DNA from: Pseudomonadota bacterium
GTDB lineage: Bacteria > Myxococcota > Myxococcia > Myxococcales > Myxococcaceae
Reading direction: 5' to 3'
DNA length: 16,156 nt
Assembly: GCA_023424585.1 (NCBI GenBank)
Contig: JAFADT010000421.1
Span: 1 to 16,156, forward strand
Shown here: one piece after another, positions 1 to 7,157 of the stretch
Layout: each line of letters starts with the position of its first letter
Position numbering within the stretch: the first letter of the stretch is position 1
Program-made: the position numbers and the translations under genes
The notes under the pieces: model-generated
Told to the model about the DNA's origin: nothing
Databases searched by the model: none
What the model saw: the letters and a program-made list of their open reading frames with translations, nothing else

Positions 1-153
1 GCCCTGTCGCCTACGCGACGAGGCGCCTTCATGCCCCCACGTCCCCGGCGGACGTCCCCTGGAGAGGCCCGGGAAACGCCCCGCCGCTCGCGGCATCCTG
101 CGTCAGGAAGGGCCCTGCCTCCGGGCATGTTCCCCCTGACAGGGCGGAGCACA

Positions 154-159
154 TATAAG
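154..159 (+). promoter_or_regulatory. Candidate -10 element upstream of the cystathionine beta-synthase gene
   Basis: The hexamer TATAAG matches five of six positions of the housekeeping -10 consensus. It stands out as an AT-rich island in very GC-rich DNA 37 nt before the chosen start codon. A CTGACA lies upstream at 137-142 but only 11 bp away, too close for a normal -35 spacing, so no matching -35 box can be named. The call rests on the -10 alone. A short T-run follows at 174-179, just before the start. Confidence 0.25.
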
Positions 160-195
160 GCCCCGACCCCTCCTTTTTTCGGGAAGCCACGCACG

Positions 196-1563
196 ATGGA
201 CATCCAACAGAACATCCTCACCGCCATCGGTCACACGCCGCTGGTGAAGCTCAACAAGCTCGTCGGTCCGAACGACGCCACCGTGCTCGTGAAGTGCGAG
301 TTCATGAACCCCGGCGCGTCCATCAAGGACCGCATGGCGCTCTACATCATCGAAAAGGCCGAGCGGGAGGGGAAGCTCAAGCCCGGCGGCACCATCGTGG
401 AGAACACGTCCGGAAACACCGGCATGGGCGTGGCGCTGGCCGCGGCGGTGAAGGGCTACAAGTGCATCTTCACCATGCCGGACAAGATGTCCCTGGAGAA
501 GATCAACCGCCTGAAGGCCATGGGCGCCCAGGTCGTCGTCACGCCGACGAACGTCCCGGCGGAGGATCCGCGCAGCTACTACGAGACGTCCAAGCGCCTG
601 GCCAAGGAGACGCCCGGCGCGTTCATGCTGAACCAGTACCACAACCCGGACAACATCGAGGCGCACTACCACACGACGGGTCCGGAGCTCTTCCAGCAGA
701 CCGAGGGGAAGATTGACTACTTCGTGTCCGGCCTGGGCACCGGCGGCACCATGAGCGGCGCCGGCAAGTTCCTCAAGGAGAAGATCCCCGGCCTGAAGAA
801 CATCGGCGTGGATCCGGAGGGCTCCGTCTACGAGGGCTACTTCAAGACGGGCAAGCTCCCCGAGCCGCACGTCTACAAGGTCGAGGGCATTGGCGAGGAC
901 ATGCTGTGCGGCGCCATGGACTTCAAGGTCGTGGACGACGTGCGCCAGGTCGATGACCGCATGTGCTTCAACGCCGCCCGCCGCCTCGCGCGCGAGGAGG
1001 GCATCTTCGCGGGCGGCTCGTCCGGCGCCGCCGTGCACGTGGCGGTGCAGCTGGCGAAGGAGGTCGGCAAGGGGAAGACCATCGTGGTCGTCCTCCCGGA
1101 CTCCGGCAGCAGCTACATCAGCAAGTTCCACTCCGACGAGTGGATGCGCGACAACGGCTTCATGCAGGAGAAGGGCGCCGGCACCGTGCGCGACATCATC
1201 GGCGCGAAGCCCCGCGACCTGAAGACGGCGAAGCGCGGTGACCGCGTGGACCACGTGGTGGAGACCCTGCGCAGCCACGGCATCAGCCAGATGCCGGTGG
1301 TGTCCGACGACGGCCGCGCCGTGGGCATGGTGCACGAGTACGACCTGCTCAACGCCCTGGTGGCCAACAAGGTGAAGTTCCAGGACGCCATCGACCCCAT
1401 CGTCGCCCCGCTCCAGGGCGCCGTGTCCGCCGACGCCAGCATCGACCGGCTGCGTGAGATCTTCGCGCGCGACAACGTGGCCGTGGTGAAGGACGGCGAG
1501 ACGGTGGTCGCCATCGTCACGAAGATCGACCTCATCGACCACCTGCACCGCACCGCCGCCTGA
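196..1563 (+). CDS. cbs: Cystathionine beta-synthase, haem-less, with C-terminal CBS-domain pair
   Basis: PLP-dependent fold-type II enzyme predicted to condense homocysteine with serine (or O-acetylserine) to cystathionine in the cytoplasm, the first step of reverse transsulfuration. At 455 residues it has the PLP lysine in ASIKDR (K44), the substrate-binding loop TSGNTG (71-76), the glycine-rich phosphate cup GTGGT (181-185) and a C-terminal PDSGSSY stretch (301-307). Two tandem CBS domains follow (about 330-389 and 398-455), a regulatory adenosyl-ligand module in relatives. The N-terminal haem-binding Cys/His region of animal enzymes is absent. The frame stays open back to an ATG at 31, but those 55 codons have poor third-position GC and no conserved content, while alignment-like homology starts at MDIQQNILTA, so ATG 196 is chosen. 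O-acetylserine sulfhydrylases are the main alternative, but they lack the CBS pair. Confidence 0.9.
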   Translation: MDIQQNILTAIGHTPLVKLNKLVGPNDATVLVKCEFMNPGASIKDRMALYIIEKAEREGKLKPGGTIVENTSGNTGMGVALAAAVKGYKCIFTMPDKMSLEKINRLKAMGAQVVVTPTNVPAEDPRSYYETSKRLAKETPGAFMLNQYHNPDNIEAHYHTTGPELFQQTEGKIDYFVSGLGTGGTMSGAGKFLKEKIPGLKNIGVDPEGSVYEGYFKTGKLPEPHVYKVEGIGEDMLCGAMDFKVVDDVRQVDDRMCFNAARRLAREEGIFAGGSSGAAVHVAVQLAKEVGKGKTIVVVLPDSGSSYISKFHSDEWMRDNGFMQEKGAGTVRDIIGAKPRDLKTAKRGDRVDHVVETLRSHGISQMPVVSDDGRAVGMVHEYDLLNALVANKVKFQDAIDPIVAPLQGAVSADASIDRLREIFARDNVAVVKDGETVVAIVTKIDLIDHLHRTAA

Positions 1564-1591
1564 GCCCGGCGGGCGGAGGCCTGAAGCACCG

Positions 1592-1630
1592 CGGGCCCGG
1601 AAGGAGGAGGACTTCCTCCCTTCGGGCCCG
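1592..1630. terminator. Strong hairpin between convergent genes, probable bidirectional terminator
   Basis: The outer arms are the self-complementary octamer CGGGCCCG at 1592-1599 and 1623-1630. The stem continues inward as AAGGAGGA against TCCTCCCTT with one bulged base, closing on a five-base loop. It sits 28 bp after the cystathionine beta-synthase stop and 30 bp before the end of the convergent GNAT-like gene, where a shared terminator is expected. There is no T-tract on either side, so it is not a textbook intrinsic terminator. Confidence 0.5.
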
Positions 1631-1660
1631 TCGTGTTCCTGGAGCGGGGAGGCGGGGCCT

Positions 1661-2062
1661 TCAGAGTCCCGGCGGGTCCTGCTTCGTCAGGTCCAGGGCC
1701 ACCATGTGGTAGCCCGGGCCCACGTGCATGAAGCCGAAGCGCTCCGCGCGGTTCTTGATGGCGTCCAGCTGCGAGTAGCCCAGGAGCAGCTTGAAGCCCT
1801 GCCTCCGGGCCTCGTCGCGGATCGCGGCGACGATGGCGTCGACGGCCTGGCCGCGGTCCTCCTTCGTCAGCCCGGGCGCGGCGATGATGCCTTCAATCAA
1901 CGCCACCGAGCTGTCCGTGCGGTACAGGAAGCCCGCCGCCTTGCCCGGCACCACGTACCCGTACTCCGGCAGGGCCTCCGGGGTCATCGTCTCATCCCAC
2001 GGCTTGCGCCACAGGTTGAGCAGGTCGTGGTGGAGCTTGGGGTCGAAGCGGACGGGCTTCAT
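1661..2062 (-). CDS. Small GNAT-like acetyltransferase fold protein
   Basis: A 133-residue protein with the outline of a minimal GNAT domain: an N-terminal strand-helix, a central strand pair ending in VALIEGIIAAPG, a helix after DRGQAVDAIV where acetyl-CoA pyrophosphate would bind, and a C-terminal AIKNRAERFGFMHVG segment like the usual ending of GNAT domains. The pyrophosphate loop is degenerate compared with the R/QxxGxG/A consensus, so activity is uncertain. Its ATG starts three bases after the stop of the 132-residue gene at 2066-2464, and no Shine-Dalgarno sequence is visible before it. Translational coupling in an operon is therefore likely. Short GNAT proteins of this kind often occur in phage or accessory gene sets. 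The substrate cannot be inferred. Confidence 0.6.
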   Translation of the reverse strand: MKPVRFDPKLHHDLLNLWRKPWDETMTPEALPEYGYVVPGKAAGFLYRTDSSVALIEGIIAAPGLTKEDRGQAVDAIVAAIRDEARRQGFKLLLGYSQLDAIKNRAERFGFMHVGPGYHMVALDLTKQDPPGL

Positions 2063-2065
2063 GGA

Positions 2066-2464
2066 CTAGGAGAGGAAGGTGGACATCTTCTGGGCCGCGA
2101 GCTCCGTCGCGTTGTTCATGCCCAGGTTGGTGAGCGGGTTGCTCTTGGTGGCCTTGAACAGGTCGCCGACGATGTCGGTGACCTTGCTCTTGCCCTTCGC
2201 CAGGTTCAGCGCGCCGGACAGCAGGCTGTTGCCGCCCGCGCCGTCCATCAGGCCGGAGTTGGCGAAGGTCCCCAGCGCGTTCTTGAGCACGCCGCCGCCC
2301 GGGATGAGGTCGGTGGCCGCGCCCAGCAGCGACTGGAGCGGGTTCTTGCCCTGCATCAAGCCGCTGGCGAAGCCCATCGCCGCGCCGAGCAGCGGGTTCA
2401 CCGCCGACACGAACGGCTTGACGATGTCCATCACCTTGCCGAGAGCCTTGCCGATGCCACCCAT
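2066..2464 (-). CDS. Unrecognised Gly/Ala/Leu-rich 132-residue protein
   Basis: I do not recognise this protein. It has no cysteines and no signal peptide, and is rich in Gly, Ala, Leu, Asn and Lys. The N-terminus is a cationic amphipathic helix (MGGIGKALGKVMDIVKP), followed by hydrophobic glycine-rich stretches (about 20-37 and 44-58) and a polar helical tail. That composition recalls heat-stable harpin-like type III secretion substrates or membrane-active peptides, but this is a resemblance only. The start is supported by AAGGA seven bases before ATG 2464. It lies between the 152-residue gene upstream (151-bp gap) and the coupled GNAT-like gene three bases downstream. Codon use is ordinary for the window, which argues for a real gene. 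Confidence 0.6.
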   Translation of the reverse strand: MGGIGKALGKVMDIVKPFVSAVNPLLGAAMGFASGLMQGKNPLQSLLGAATDLIPGGGVLKNALGTFANSGLMDGAGGNSLLSGALNLAKGKSKVTDIVGDLFKATKSNPLTNLGMNNATELAAQKMSTFLS

Positions 2465-2482
2465 GGTCTGATCCTTTTCGTG

Positions 2483-2501
2483 GAGGGCCGCGCGGGCCCT
2501 C
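2483..2501 (-). promoter_or_regulatory. Perfect 7-bp hairpin in the leader of the 132-residue gene
   Basis: The arms GAGGGCC (2483-2489) and GGCCCTC (2495-2501) pair perfectly around a five-base GCGCG loop. The hairpin sits about 20 bases before the start codon at 2464, just ahead of the AAGGA ribosome-binding site, in the 151-bp gap between two same-strand genes. It could end the upstream transcript, stabilise a processed mRNA or modulate translation. There is no T-tract. A GATAAT -10-like hexamer on the minus strand (2560-2565) lies upstream and could be an internal promoter, but it has no matching -35 box. Confidence 0.3.
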
Positions 2502-2615
2502 GAAGTGAGACTGACAGTGGGATTCTCGGAGGGGCTCCGGAGAAGTTTCCGGTTCCTGGATTATCCGAGTCTCCCGTGAAAAACCCCTTTGATTCCAGGG
2601 ACTTGGGAGAACGGC

Positions 2616-3074
2616 TCAGCCCCGGATGGGGCCCTTCTTGGCCTCCGCCGGATCCACGGCGGTTCCCTCCTTGGGGGCCACTGTCTGGCCGGGCTTGCTG
2701 GCGGAGCCCAGCGCGGCGCTGTAGCGCTGCTCGTGGCTCTTGTCGCTGCTGAAGCCGTCGCGCTGCTGGGCGGGGCTGATGGCGATCTCCCCGTCGATGA
2801 TCTTCTGCAGGTGGGTGCCGATCTCCTCCACCGTGGCGATCTTCGGGTCGCGCGCCTTCAGCTCCTCGTCGGGGATGATCTCCAGCTGGGGCGGCTTGTC
2901 CGGGTGGATGGCGTAGTCGAGGATCTTCTCCACGTACTGCGCGACGGGGATCTTGAACAGCTCCGCCTGCTGCTTCACGTCCTCATCCGCCAGCAGCTCC
3001 GCGCGCACCACTTCCACGGGGCGCTTCAGCCGGCTGGGGGCCGGAGGAGGAACGACCTCATTGGTGTTGGACAT
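2616..3074 (-). CDS. Unrecognised soluble 152-residue protein
   Basis: I do not recognise this protein. It has no signal peptide, membrane segment or cysteine. It begins with a Pro-rich stretch (VVPPPAPSRLKRP, about residues 7-19), then a charged, probably helical core (20-97) with an ELFKIPVAQYVEKIL segment and a DEELKARDPKIATVEEIG segment. It ends in a Ser/Gly/Lys/Pro-rich, probably disordered tail (from about 105). The start is well supported by AAAGGAGA six bases before ATG 3074. It is the first gene of a same-strand run with the 132-residue protein and the GNAT-like protein, and it is divergent from the FHA-like frame, with 85 bp between them. A chaperone or adaptor for the 132-residue protein is one untested idea. 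Confidence 0.6.
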   Translation of the reverse strand: MSNTNEVVPPPAPSRLKRPVEVVRAELLADEDVKQQAELFKIPVAQYVEKILDYAIHPDKPPQLEIIPDEELKARDPKIATVEEIGTHLQKIIDGEIAISPAQQRDGFSSDKSHEQRYSAALGSASKPGQTVAPKEGTAVDPAEAKKGPIRG

Positions 3075-3159
3075 GGGCTTCTCCTTTGGGCGTATTGGTA
3101 ACCCAGGTCAGCCCTGGAACTCAAAGTGTGGGTCCCCCGAACGGAAAAAGGCACGTGCC

Positions 3160-3487
3160 ATGGCCGCCACGATCCTCGAAGCCCGCGCTGGGGGACGGGA
3201 CGGTCCTCTCCAGCGTGCTGCTCGGCGGCAGGCGCGAGGTCTGGACGCCGGGGCTCACCGTGGGGAGCGCGCCCGACAACACCGTCGTCGTGGACCGGCC
3301 CGGCGTGGCGCCCCATCACGCGCGGGTGACCGTGGGCGGCGGCCCCCCTGCTACTTCGTGGAGGTGGTGGAGGGGGACCACGGCCGCCGGGGGCACGACG
3401 TCTTCAACGCCCGGCGAGACGTGGCGCGTCCCCGCGCGGCAGCCGCTGCGGCTGGAGCTCGGGGACTGCGCCGTGGTGGTTGACTGA
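3160..3487 (+). pseudogene. FHA-like domain protein, apparently broken by single-base homopolymer shifts
   Basis: An FHA domain (phosphothreonine-peptide binding) is suggested by TVGSAPDNTVVVDRPGVAPHHARV, which matches the usual GR/S-x-N-x-I ... HHARI core, and by the ending QPLRLELGDCAVVVD. No single frame gives a sensible whole protein. ATG 3160 (AAAAAGG eight bases upstream) opens MAATILEARAG. The reading then moves to the second frame at a five-G run (3190-3194), back to the first frame at a six-C run (3343-3348; CYFVEVVEGDHG instead of ATSWRWWRGTTA), and again to the second frame between 3372 and 3414. Allowing these shifts gives about 108 residues. The second frame is open throughout from a weak TTG at 3086, so a gene finder would call a 133-residue or shorter protein there. 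It may be a decaying gene or contain assembly errors. The neighbouring MaoC gene converges, with 3 bp between the stop codons. Confidence 0.5.
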
Positions 3488-3490
3488 GCG

Positions 3491-3940
3491 TCAGGGTGCC
3501 GGCGGGCGGCGGGCGAAGAGGGCGTTGGCCACCTCCGTCATCACCACCTCGCCGTGCTGGTTCACGACCTCCAGGCGCAGCTTGAGCGCGCCGCGGTCCG
3601 GCTTGCTCACGGAGGGCCTCGCCTCCAGCGTCTCGATGCGCACCTTGAGCGAGTCCCCCGGGCGCACCGGCTTCTTCCAGCGCAGCTCGTCCAGGCCGGG
3701 CGAGCCCATGCCGGCGGCCTGCCCCAGCAGGCCCTCCACCATGAGCTTGTGGCAGATGGCGGCGGTGTGCCAGCCGCTGGCGATGATGCCGCCGTAGATG
3801 CTCCTGCCGGCGGCGTCCTCGTCGATGTGGAAGGGCTGGGGGTCGAACTGGCGCGCGAACGCGAGGATCTCCTCGCGCGTCACCACGTACGGCCCCCGCT
3901 CCATGATCTCCCCCACGGGGAAGTCCTCGAAGTAGCGCAT
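3491..3940 (-). CDS. MaoC-family hot-dog dehydratase
   Basis: A 149-residue single hot-dog protein of the MaoC/(R)-specific enoyl-CoA hydratase family, expected to hydrate or dehydrate acyl-CoA substrates in the cytoplasm. The catalytic motif is clear: FARQFDPQPFHIDEDAA places Asp33 and His38 with the five-residue spacing seen in PhaJ-type hydratases, followed by GGIIASGWHTAA at 50-61. The length is normal for the family. GAAGGGA five bases before ATG 3940 serves as ribosome-binding site. The upstream same-strand neighbour is the metallophosphoesterase lipoprotein (93-bp gap), which gives no metabolic clue. The exact chain length or pathway (fatty acid degradation, polyhydroxyalkanoate, branched-chain acids) cannot be read from the sequence. 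Confidence 0.85.
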   Translation of the reverse strand: MRYFEDFPVGEIMERGPYVVTREEILAFARQFDPQPFHIDEDAAGRSIYGGIIASGWHTAAICHKLMVEGLLGQAAGMGSPGLDELRWKKPVRPGDSLKVRIETLEARPSVSKPDRGALKLRLEVVNQHGEVVMTEVANALFARRPPAP

Positions 3941-4033
3941 GGTGTCCCTTCCGTTGGTGCCGGGTCCGCCGGCGGTTCAAGCAGCGTGGAGCGCTGGGTC
4001 CCGCCCTTCCCTACCCTCCGGCGGGCCCGCGGG

Positions 4034-5863
4034 CTACTGCGGAAGCGGCTCCTCCGGGTCGGCCACGGACTCGGGCGTGTCGGCGGGCGGCACGGGGCCG
4101 CGGAGCTTCGGCTCGCCGCGGTCGTCCGTGGGGCCCGGCGGCGTGTCCTGGGCCTCCTCCGCGTCGGCCTCGTCCGACTCCAGGGCGCTGGCCCGGACGC
4201 CCGGGGCCGAGGCCTTGGCCAGCGTCTTCTTGATGACGAGCGTGTCGCGCACGGTGTTGCTGGAGGTGATCAGCCGCGCGGTGAGCGTGCCGCCGTCCAC
4301 CGTGACGTCCAGGAAGCCGTAGGCCTGGTTGTCGCGCAGCGCGCTCCACGCGGGCTGGCTGGTGGAGAAGGGGCGCAGCGTGGCGCCGCCGCTGCCCACC
4401 ACCAGGTACGGGATGCCGCGCTGGGAGCCGGAGGCCACGTTGTCGCCGGACATGGGCTTGCTGCGCTCGTAGTCGTGGTCATGGCCCGTGAGGACCAGGT
4501 CCACGCCGTACTTCTCGAACAGCGGGCCGAACTGGCGGCGCATGGTGAGCTGCGAGCCGTGCTCGCCGCTGGACCAGGACGGGTGGTGGAAGAAGGCCAC
4601 CACCCACGGGCGCGTGTTCGCGGCCAGGTCGGCCTCCGCCCACGCCCTCTGCGCCGCGAGCGTGCACCGGTCCGCGGACGCGAGGCCCACCGCGCAGTTG
4701 GAGTCCAGGGAGACGAAGTGCACCGGCCCCCAGTCGAACGAGTAGTAGCGCTCGCTGCCCTGCGGGTTGTTGGCGGGCAGGTACATGTTGTCCAGGTAGG
4801 GCTGCGCCTGGTTCGTCACGTACTCGTGGTTGCCCGGCGTGGCGAACATGGGCACCTCGCGCAGGAGGCCGGCCATGGGCGTGAAGAGGTGCGCCTGGAA
4901 CTCCGCGTCCGTGCCGTCCGGGTAGGCGTTGTCGCCCAGGGCCAGGAGCAGCTCCGAGCGCCACCGCGGCGTGTTCATCACCGCCATCACCTTCGCCTGC
5001 ATGCTGCCGCCGGTGCCGAAGTCCCCCATCGCGGTGAAGTGCGCCGTGGTGGCCCTGGACGTGGTGGACGTCTGGAAGCCGCGCAGGCCCGTCTTGCTGC
5101 CGCAGGCCTCCACCACGTAGCCGTAGGCGCGGCCCGCGGACAGGCCGGACAGCTTCACCGCGTGGCGCGTGCCGGACACGCCCGCGCTGACGGAGGACGT
5201 GAGGCTGGTGCCCTCGCCGTAGCGCACGGTGGGGGTGCAGGTGCTGGCGGTGCGGAAGGCGATGATGGCGGACGTCTGCTTCACGCTCTGCAGGTACGGC
5301 AGGCGCGGCAGCGCGGGGCCGGAGTCGCTGGAGGACGGCGGCGCGCTGGCCGCGCACGCGCGGGCCTCCGCGATGGAGTTCCAGTCGTTCACCGTGTTGC
5401 CGTTGACGGTGATGCGCACGTAGCGCGCGCTGCGCGAGGAGAACGACACCGTCTGCGCGGACGTGTCGAGCGCGCTATCCCCCGCGTACGCCTGGGTGAA
5501 GGTGCCGCCGTCGGTGGACGTGGAGACGACGAAGTGGTTCTGGCGCTCGTTGCCCCGGTGCCACGCGAGGGTGGCGCCGGTGAGCGTCTGCGCCGAGCCC
5601 AGGTCCAGTTGCAGCCACACGCCCGTGCCCTGCGCGCTCCAGCGCGTGCCCAGGTCGTCATCCTGCGTGTTGGCCGGGACGTTGCCGTCGTCCCCGCTGG
5701 CCGTCACCGCCCGGGTGACGAGCGGGTTGCAGTTGGACGCGGCGAGCGGCTCCGGCAGCGCGGCCGGAGGGAAGTCGGAGTCGGTGGGAGCGGGCGGTGA
5801 CTCGCAGCCAGTCGCGAGCCACGCGCCCAGGAGGCAGGTGGAGACGAGCAGTCGGTTACGCAT
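4034..5863 (-). CDS. Discoidin-like / purple-acid-phosphatase-like metallophosphoesterase lipoprotein
   Basis: A 609-residue secreted lipoprotein: LATGC gives a lipidated Cys20. Domains in order are an F5/8-type C (discoidin, ligand- or carbohydrate-binding) domain at about 45-170, an Fn3-like N-terminal phosphatase domain at 185-267 (RLPYLQSVKQTSAIIAFRT), and a calcineurin-like metallophosphoesterase core. The metal ligands are visible in order: GDFG (280-283), GDNAYPDG (310-317), GNHEY (344-348), the FFHHP histidines (424-428) and GHDHDYER (460-467). A closing beta region runs to about 548, then a Pro/Asp/Glu-rich tail to 609. It probably hydrolyses phosphomonoesters or diesters at the cell surface. 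No Shine-Dalgarno is evident before ATG 5863, but the lipobox distance supports this start. It follows the gamma-lyase gene on the same strand (84-bp gap). Confidence 0.85.
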   Translation of the reverse strand: MRNRLLVSTCLLGAWLATGCESPPAPTDSDFPPAALPEPLAASNCNPLVTRAVTASGDDGNVPANTQDDDLGTRWSAQGTGVWLQLDLGSAQTLTGATLAWHRGNERQNHFVVSTSTDGGTFTQAYAGDSALDTSAQTVSFSSRSARYVRITVNGNTVNDWNSIAEARACAASAPPSSSDSGPALPRLPYLQSVKQTSAIIAFRTASTCTPTVRYGEGTSLTSSVSAGVSGTRHAVKLSGLSAGRAYGYVVEACGSKTGLRGFQTSTTSRATTAHFTAMGDFGTGGSMQAKVMAVMNTPRWRSELLLALGDNAYPDGTDAEFQAHLFTPMAGLLREVPMFATPGNHEYVTNQAQPYLDNMYLPANNPQGSERYYSFDWGPVHFVSLDSNCAVGLASADRCTLAAQRAWAEADLAANTRPWVVAFFHHPSWSSGEHGSQLTMRRQFGPLFEKYGVDLVLTGHDHDYERSKPMSGDNVASGSQRGIPYLVVGSGGATLRPFSTSQPAWSALRDNQAYGFLDVTVDGGTLTARLITSSNTVRDTLVIKKTLAKASAPGVRASALESDEADAEEAQDTPPGPTDDRGEPKLRGPVPPADTPESVADPEEPLPQ

Positions 5864-5947
5864 CGCGCCGGGAACGGCGTCTTCAAGCCAACATTCCCCC
5901 TGCGCCGGAGGGCAGGCCGTCCCCCTGGAGCGCGAGCGAGCGCCGGA

Positions 5948-7093
5948 CTACTTCACGCGGTCGAGCGCCTGCGCGAGGTCGTCGATGAGGTCCTGCGCGT
6001 CCTCGATGCCGACGGACAGGCGGATGAAGCCGTCCGCGATGCCCAGCTTCTCGCGCGTCTCCCTGGGCACGGAGGCGTGGGTCATGATGGCGGGGTGCTC
6101 GATGAGGGACTCGACGCCGCCCAGGGACTCGGCGCAGGCGAAGACCTTCACCGTCTTGAGGAAGGTGCGCGCCGCCTCCAGGCCGCCGTGGATGTCGAAC
6201 GTCAGCATGCCGCCGAAGCCGGTCATCTGCTGGCGCGCGAGCGCGTGCTGCGGGTGCGTCTCCAGGCCCGGGTAGGTGACCTTCTTCACCTGCTTGTGCG
6301 TGGACAGGTACTGGGCCACCTTCATCGCGTTCTGCGCGTGGCGGTCCATGCGCACGTGCAGCGTCTTCACGCCGCGCAGCACGAGGAAGCTGTCGAAGGC
6401 GCCGGACACGCCGCCCACCGCGTTCTGCAGGAAGTACATCCGCTCCGCGATGTCGTCGCGGCTGGTGCAGACGAAGCCGCCCACCACGTCGCTGTGGCCG
6501 TTGAGGTACTTCGTCGTGGAGTGCGCCACGACGTCGAAGCCCAGCGACAGCGGCTTCTGGAAGTACGGCGTCATGAACGTGTTGTCCGCGACGGAGATGA
6601 TGCCGCGCTTCCTGGCGACCTCGGCGATGCGCGCCAGGTCGATGAGCTTGAGCATCGGGTTCGTGGGCGTCTCCACCCAGACCATCTTCGTCTTGGGGGT
6701 GATGGCCGCCTCGAAGTTCTCCGGCTTGGAGAGGTCCACGAAGGAGTAGCTCAGGCCCGAGCGCTTCCACACCTTGTCGAAGATGCGGAAGGTGCCGCCG
6801 TACACGTCGTCGGAGACGATGACGTGGTCACCGGCCTCCAGCATGTGCATCAGCATGTCCGTGCCGGCGAGGCCGGACGCGAACGCGGCGCCGTACTTCG
6901 CGCCCTCCAGCGCGGCCAGGCAGTCCTGCAGCGCCTTGCGCGTGGGGTTCTGCGTGCGGCTGTACTCGTAGCCCTTGTGCTCCCCCGGCCCGTCCTGGAC
7001 GTAGGTGGAGGTCAGGTAGACGGGCGTCATGATGGCGCCCGTGGTGGGGTCCGGCTCCTGGCCGGCGTGGATGGCGAGCGTGTCGAAGCGCAT
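5948..7093 (-). CDS. Cystathionine gamma-lyase / gamma-synthase family PLP enzyme
   Basis: A 381-residue Cys/Met-metabolism PLP enzyme (fold type I). The PLP lysine is K195 in HSTTKYLNGHSDV. The neighbouring-subunit phosphate ligands Tyr44 and Arg46 lie in YSRTQNPT, the cofactor-ring aspartate in SVADNTF, and the C-terminal ESLGGVESLIEHPA signature is intact. With a cystathionine beta-synthase in the same window, cleavage of cystathionine to cysteine, ammonia and 2-oxobutyrate is the likeliest role. Cystathionine gamma-synthase or methionine gamma-lyase cannot be excluded by motif alone. The frame opens at a GTG six codons earlier (7111), but conserved sequence begins at MRFDTLAIHAG, so ATG 7093 is preferred. 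It is 64 bp downstream of the crotonase gene on the same strand, possibly co-transcribed. Confidence 0.87.
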   Translation of the reverse strand: MRFDTLAIHAGQEPDPTTGAIMTPVYLTSTYVQDGPGEHKGYEYSRTQNPTRKALQDCLAALEGAKYGAAFASGLAGTDMLMHMLEAGDHVIVSDDVYGGTFRIFDKVWKRSGLSYSFVDLSKPENFEAAITPKTKMVWVETPTNPMLKLIDLARIAEVARKRGIISVADNTFMTPYFQKPLSLGFDVVAHSTTKYLNGHSDVVGGFVCTSRDDIAERMYFLQNAVGGVSGAFDSFLVLRGVKTLHVRMDRHAQNAMKVAQYLSTHKQVKKVTYPGLETHPQHALARQQMTGFGGMLTFDIHGGLEAARTFLKTVKVFACAESLGGVESLIEHPAIMTHASVPRETREKLGIADGFIRLSVGIEDAQDLIDDLAQALDRVK

Positions 7094-7157
7094 GGCTTCG
7101 CGAACTAACACAGTCCCACCGGCCGCGCAGCGTCCCCGCCCCGTGTGCCCCGGGGTC

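Noticed and set aside
1..32. A possible divergent gene start on the minus strand at ATG 32
   Set aside because: Only ten codons are visible (MKAPRRVGDR), with mixed third positions and no clear ribosome-binding site, so it cannot be supported.
31..195. An N-terminal extension of the cystathionine beta-synthase from ATG 31
   Set aside because: The 55 codons have weak third-position GC and include the TATAAG promoter-like element. Family homology starts at residue 56 of that frame.
103..1548. A 481-codon open frame antisense to the cystathionine beta-synthase gene
   Set aside because: It is rich in His, Val, Ala and Asp repeats typical of the reverse complement of high-GC3 coding DNA, and the sense strand encodes a clear enzyme.
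3554..5800. A 748-codon open frame on the plus strand
   Set aside because: It runs antisense across the MaoC and metallophosphoesterase genes, has low-complexity Ala/Gly/Arg/Val/His composition and no recognisable domain. It is a shadow of GC-rich coding.
5899..5916. A CCTGC/GCAGG hairpin between the gamma-lyase and metallophosphoesterase genes
   Set aside because: The stem is only 5 bp, with an 8-base loop and no T-tract. This is expected by chance in such GC-rich DNA.
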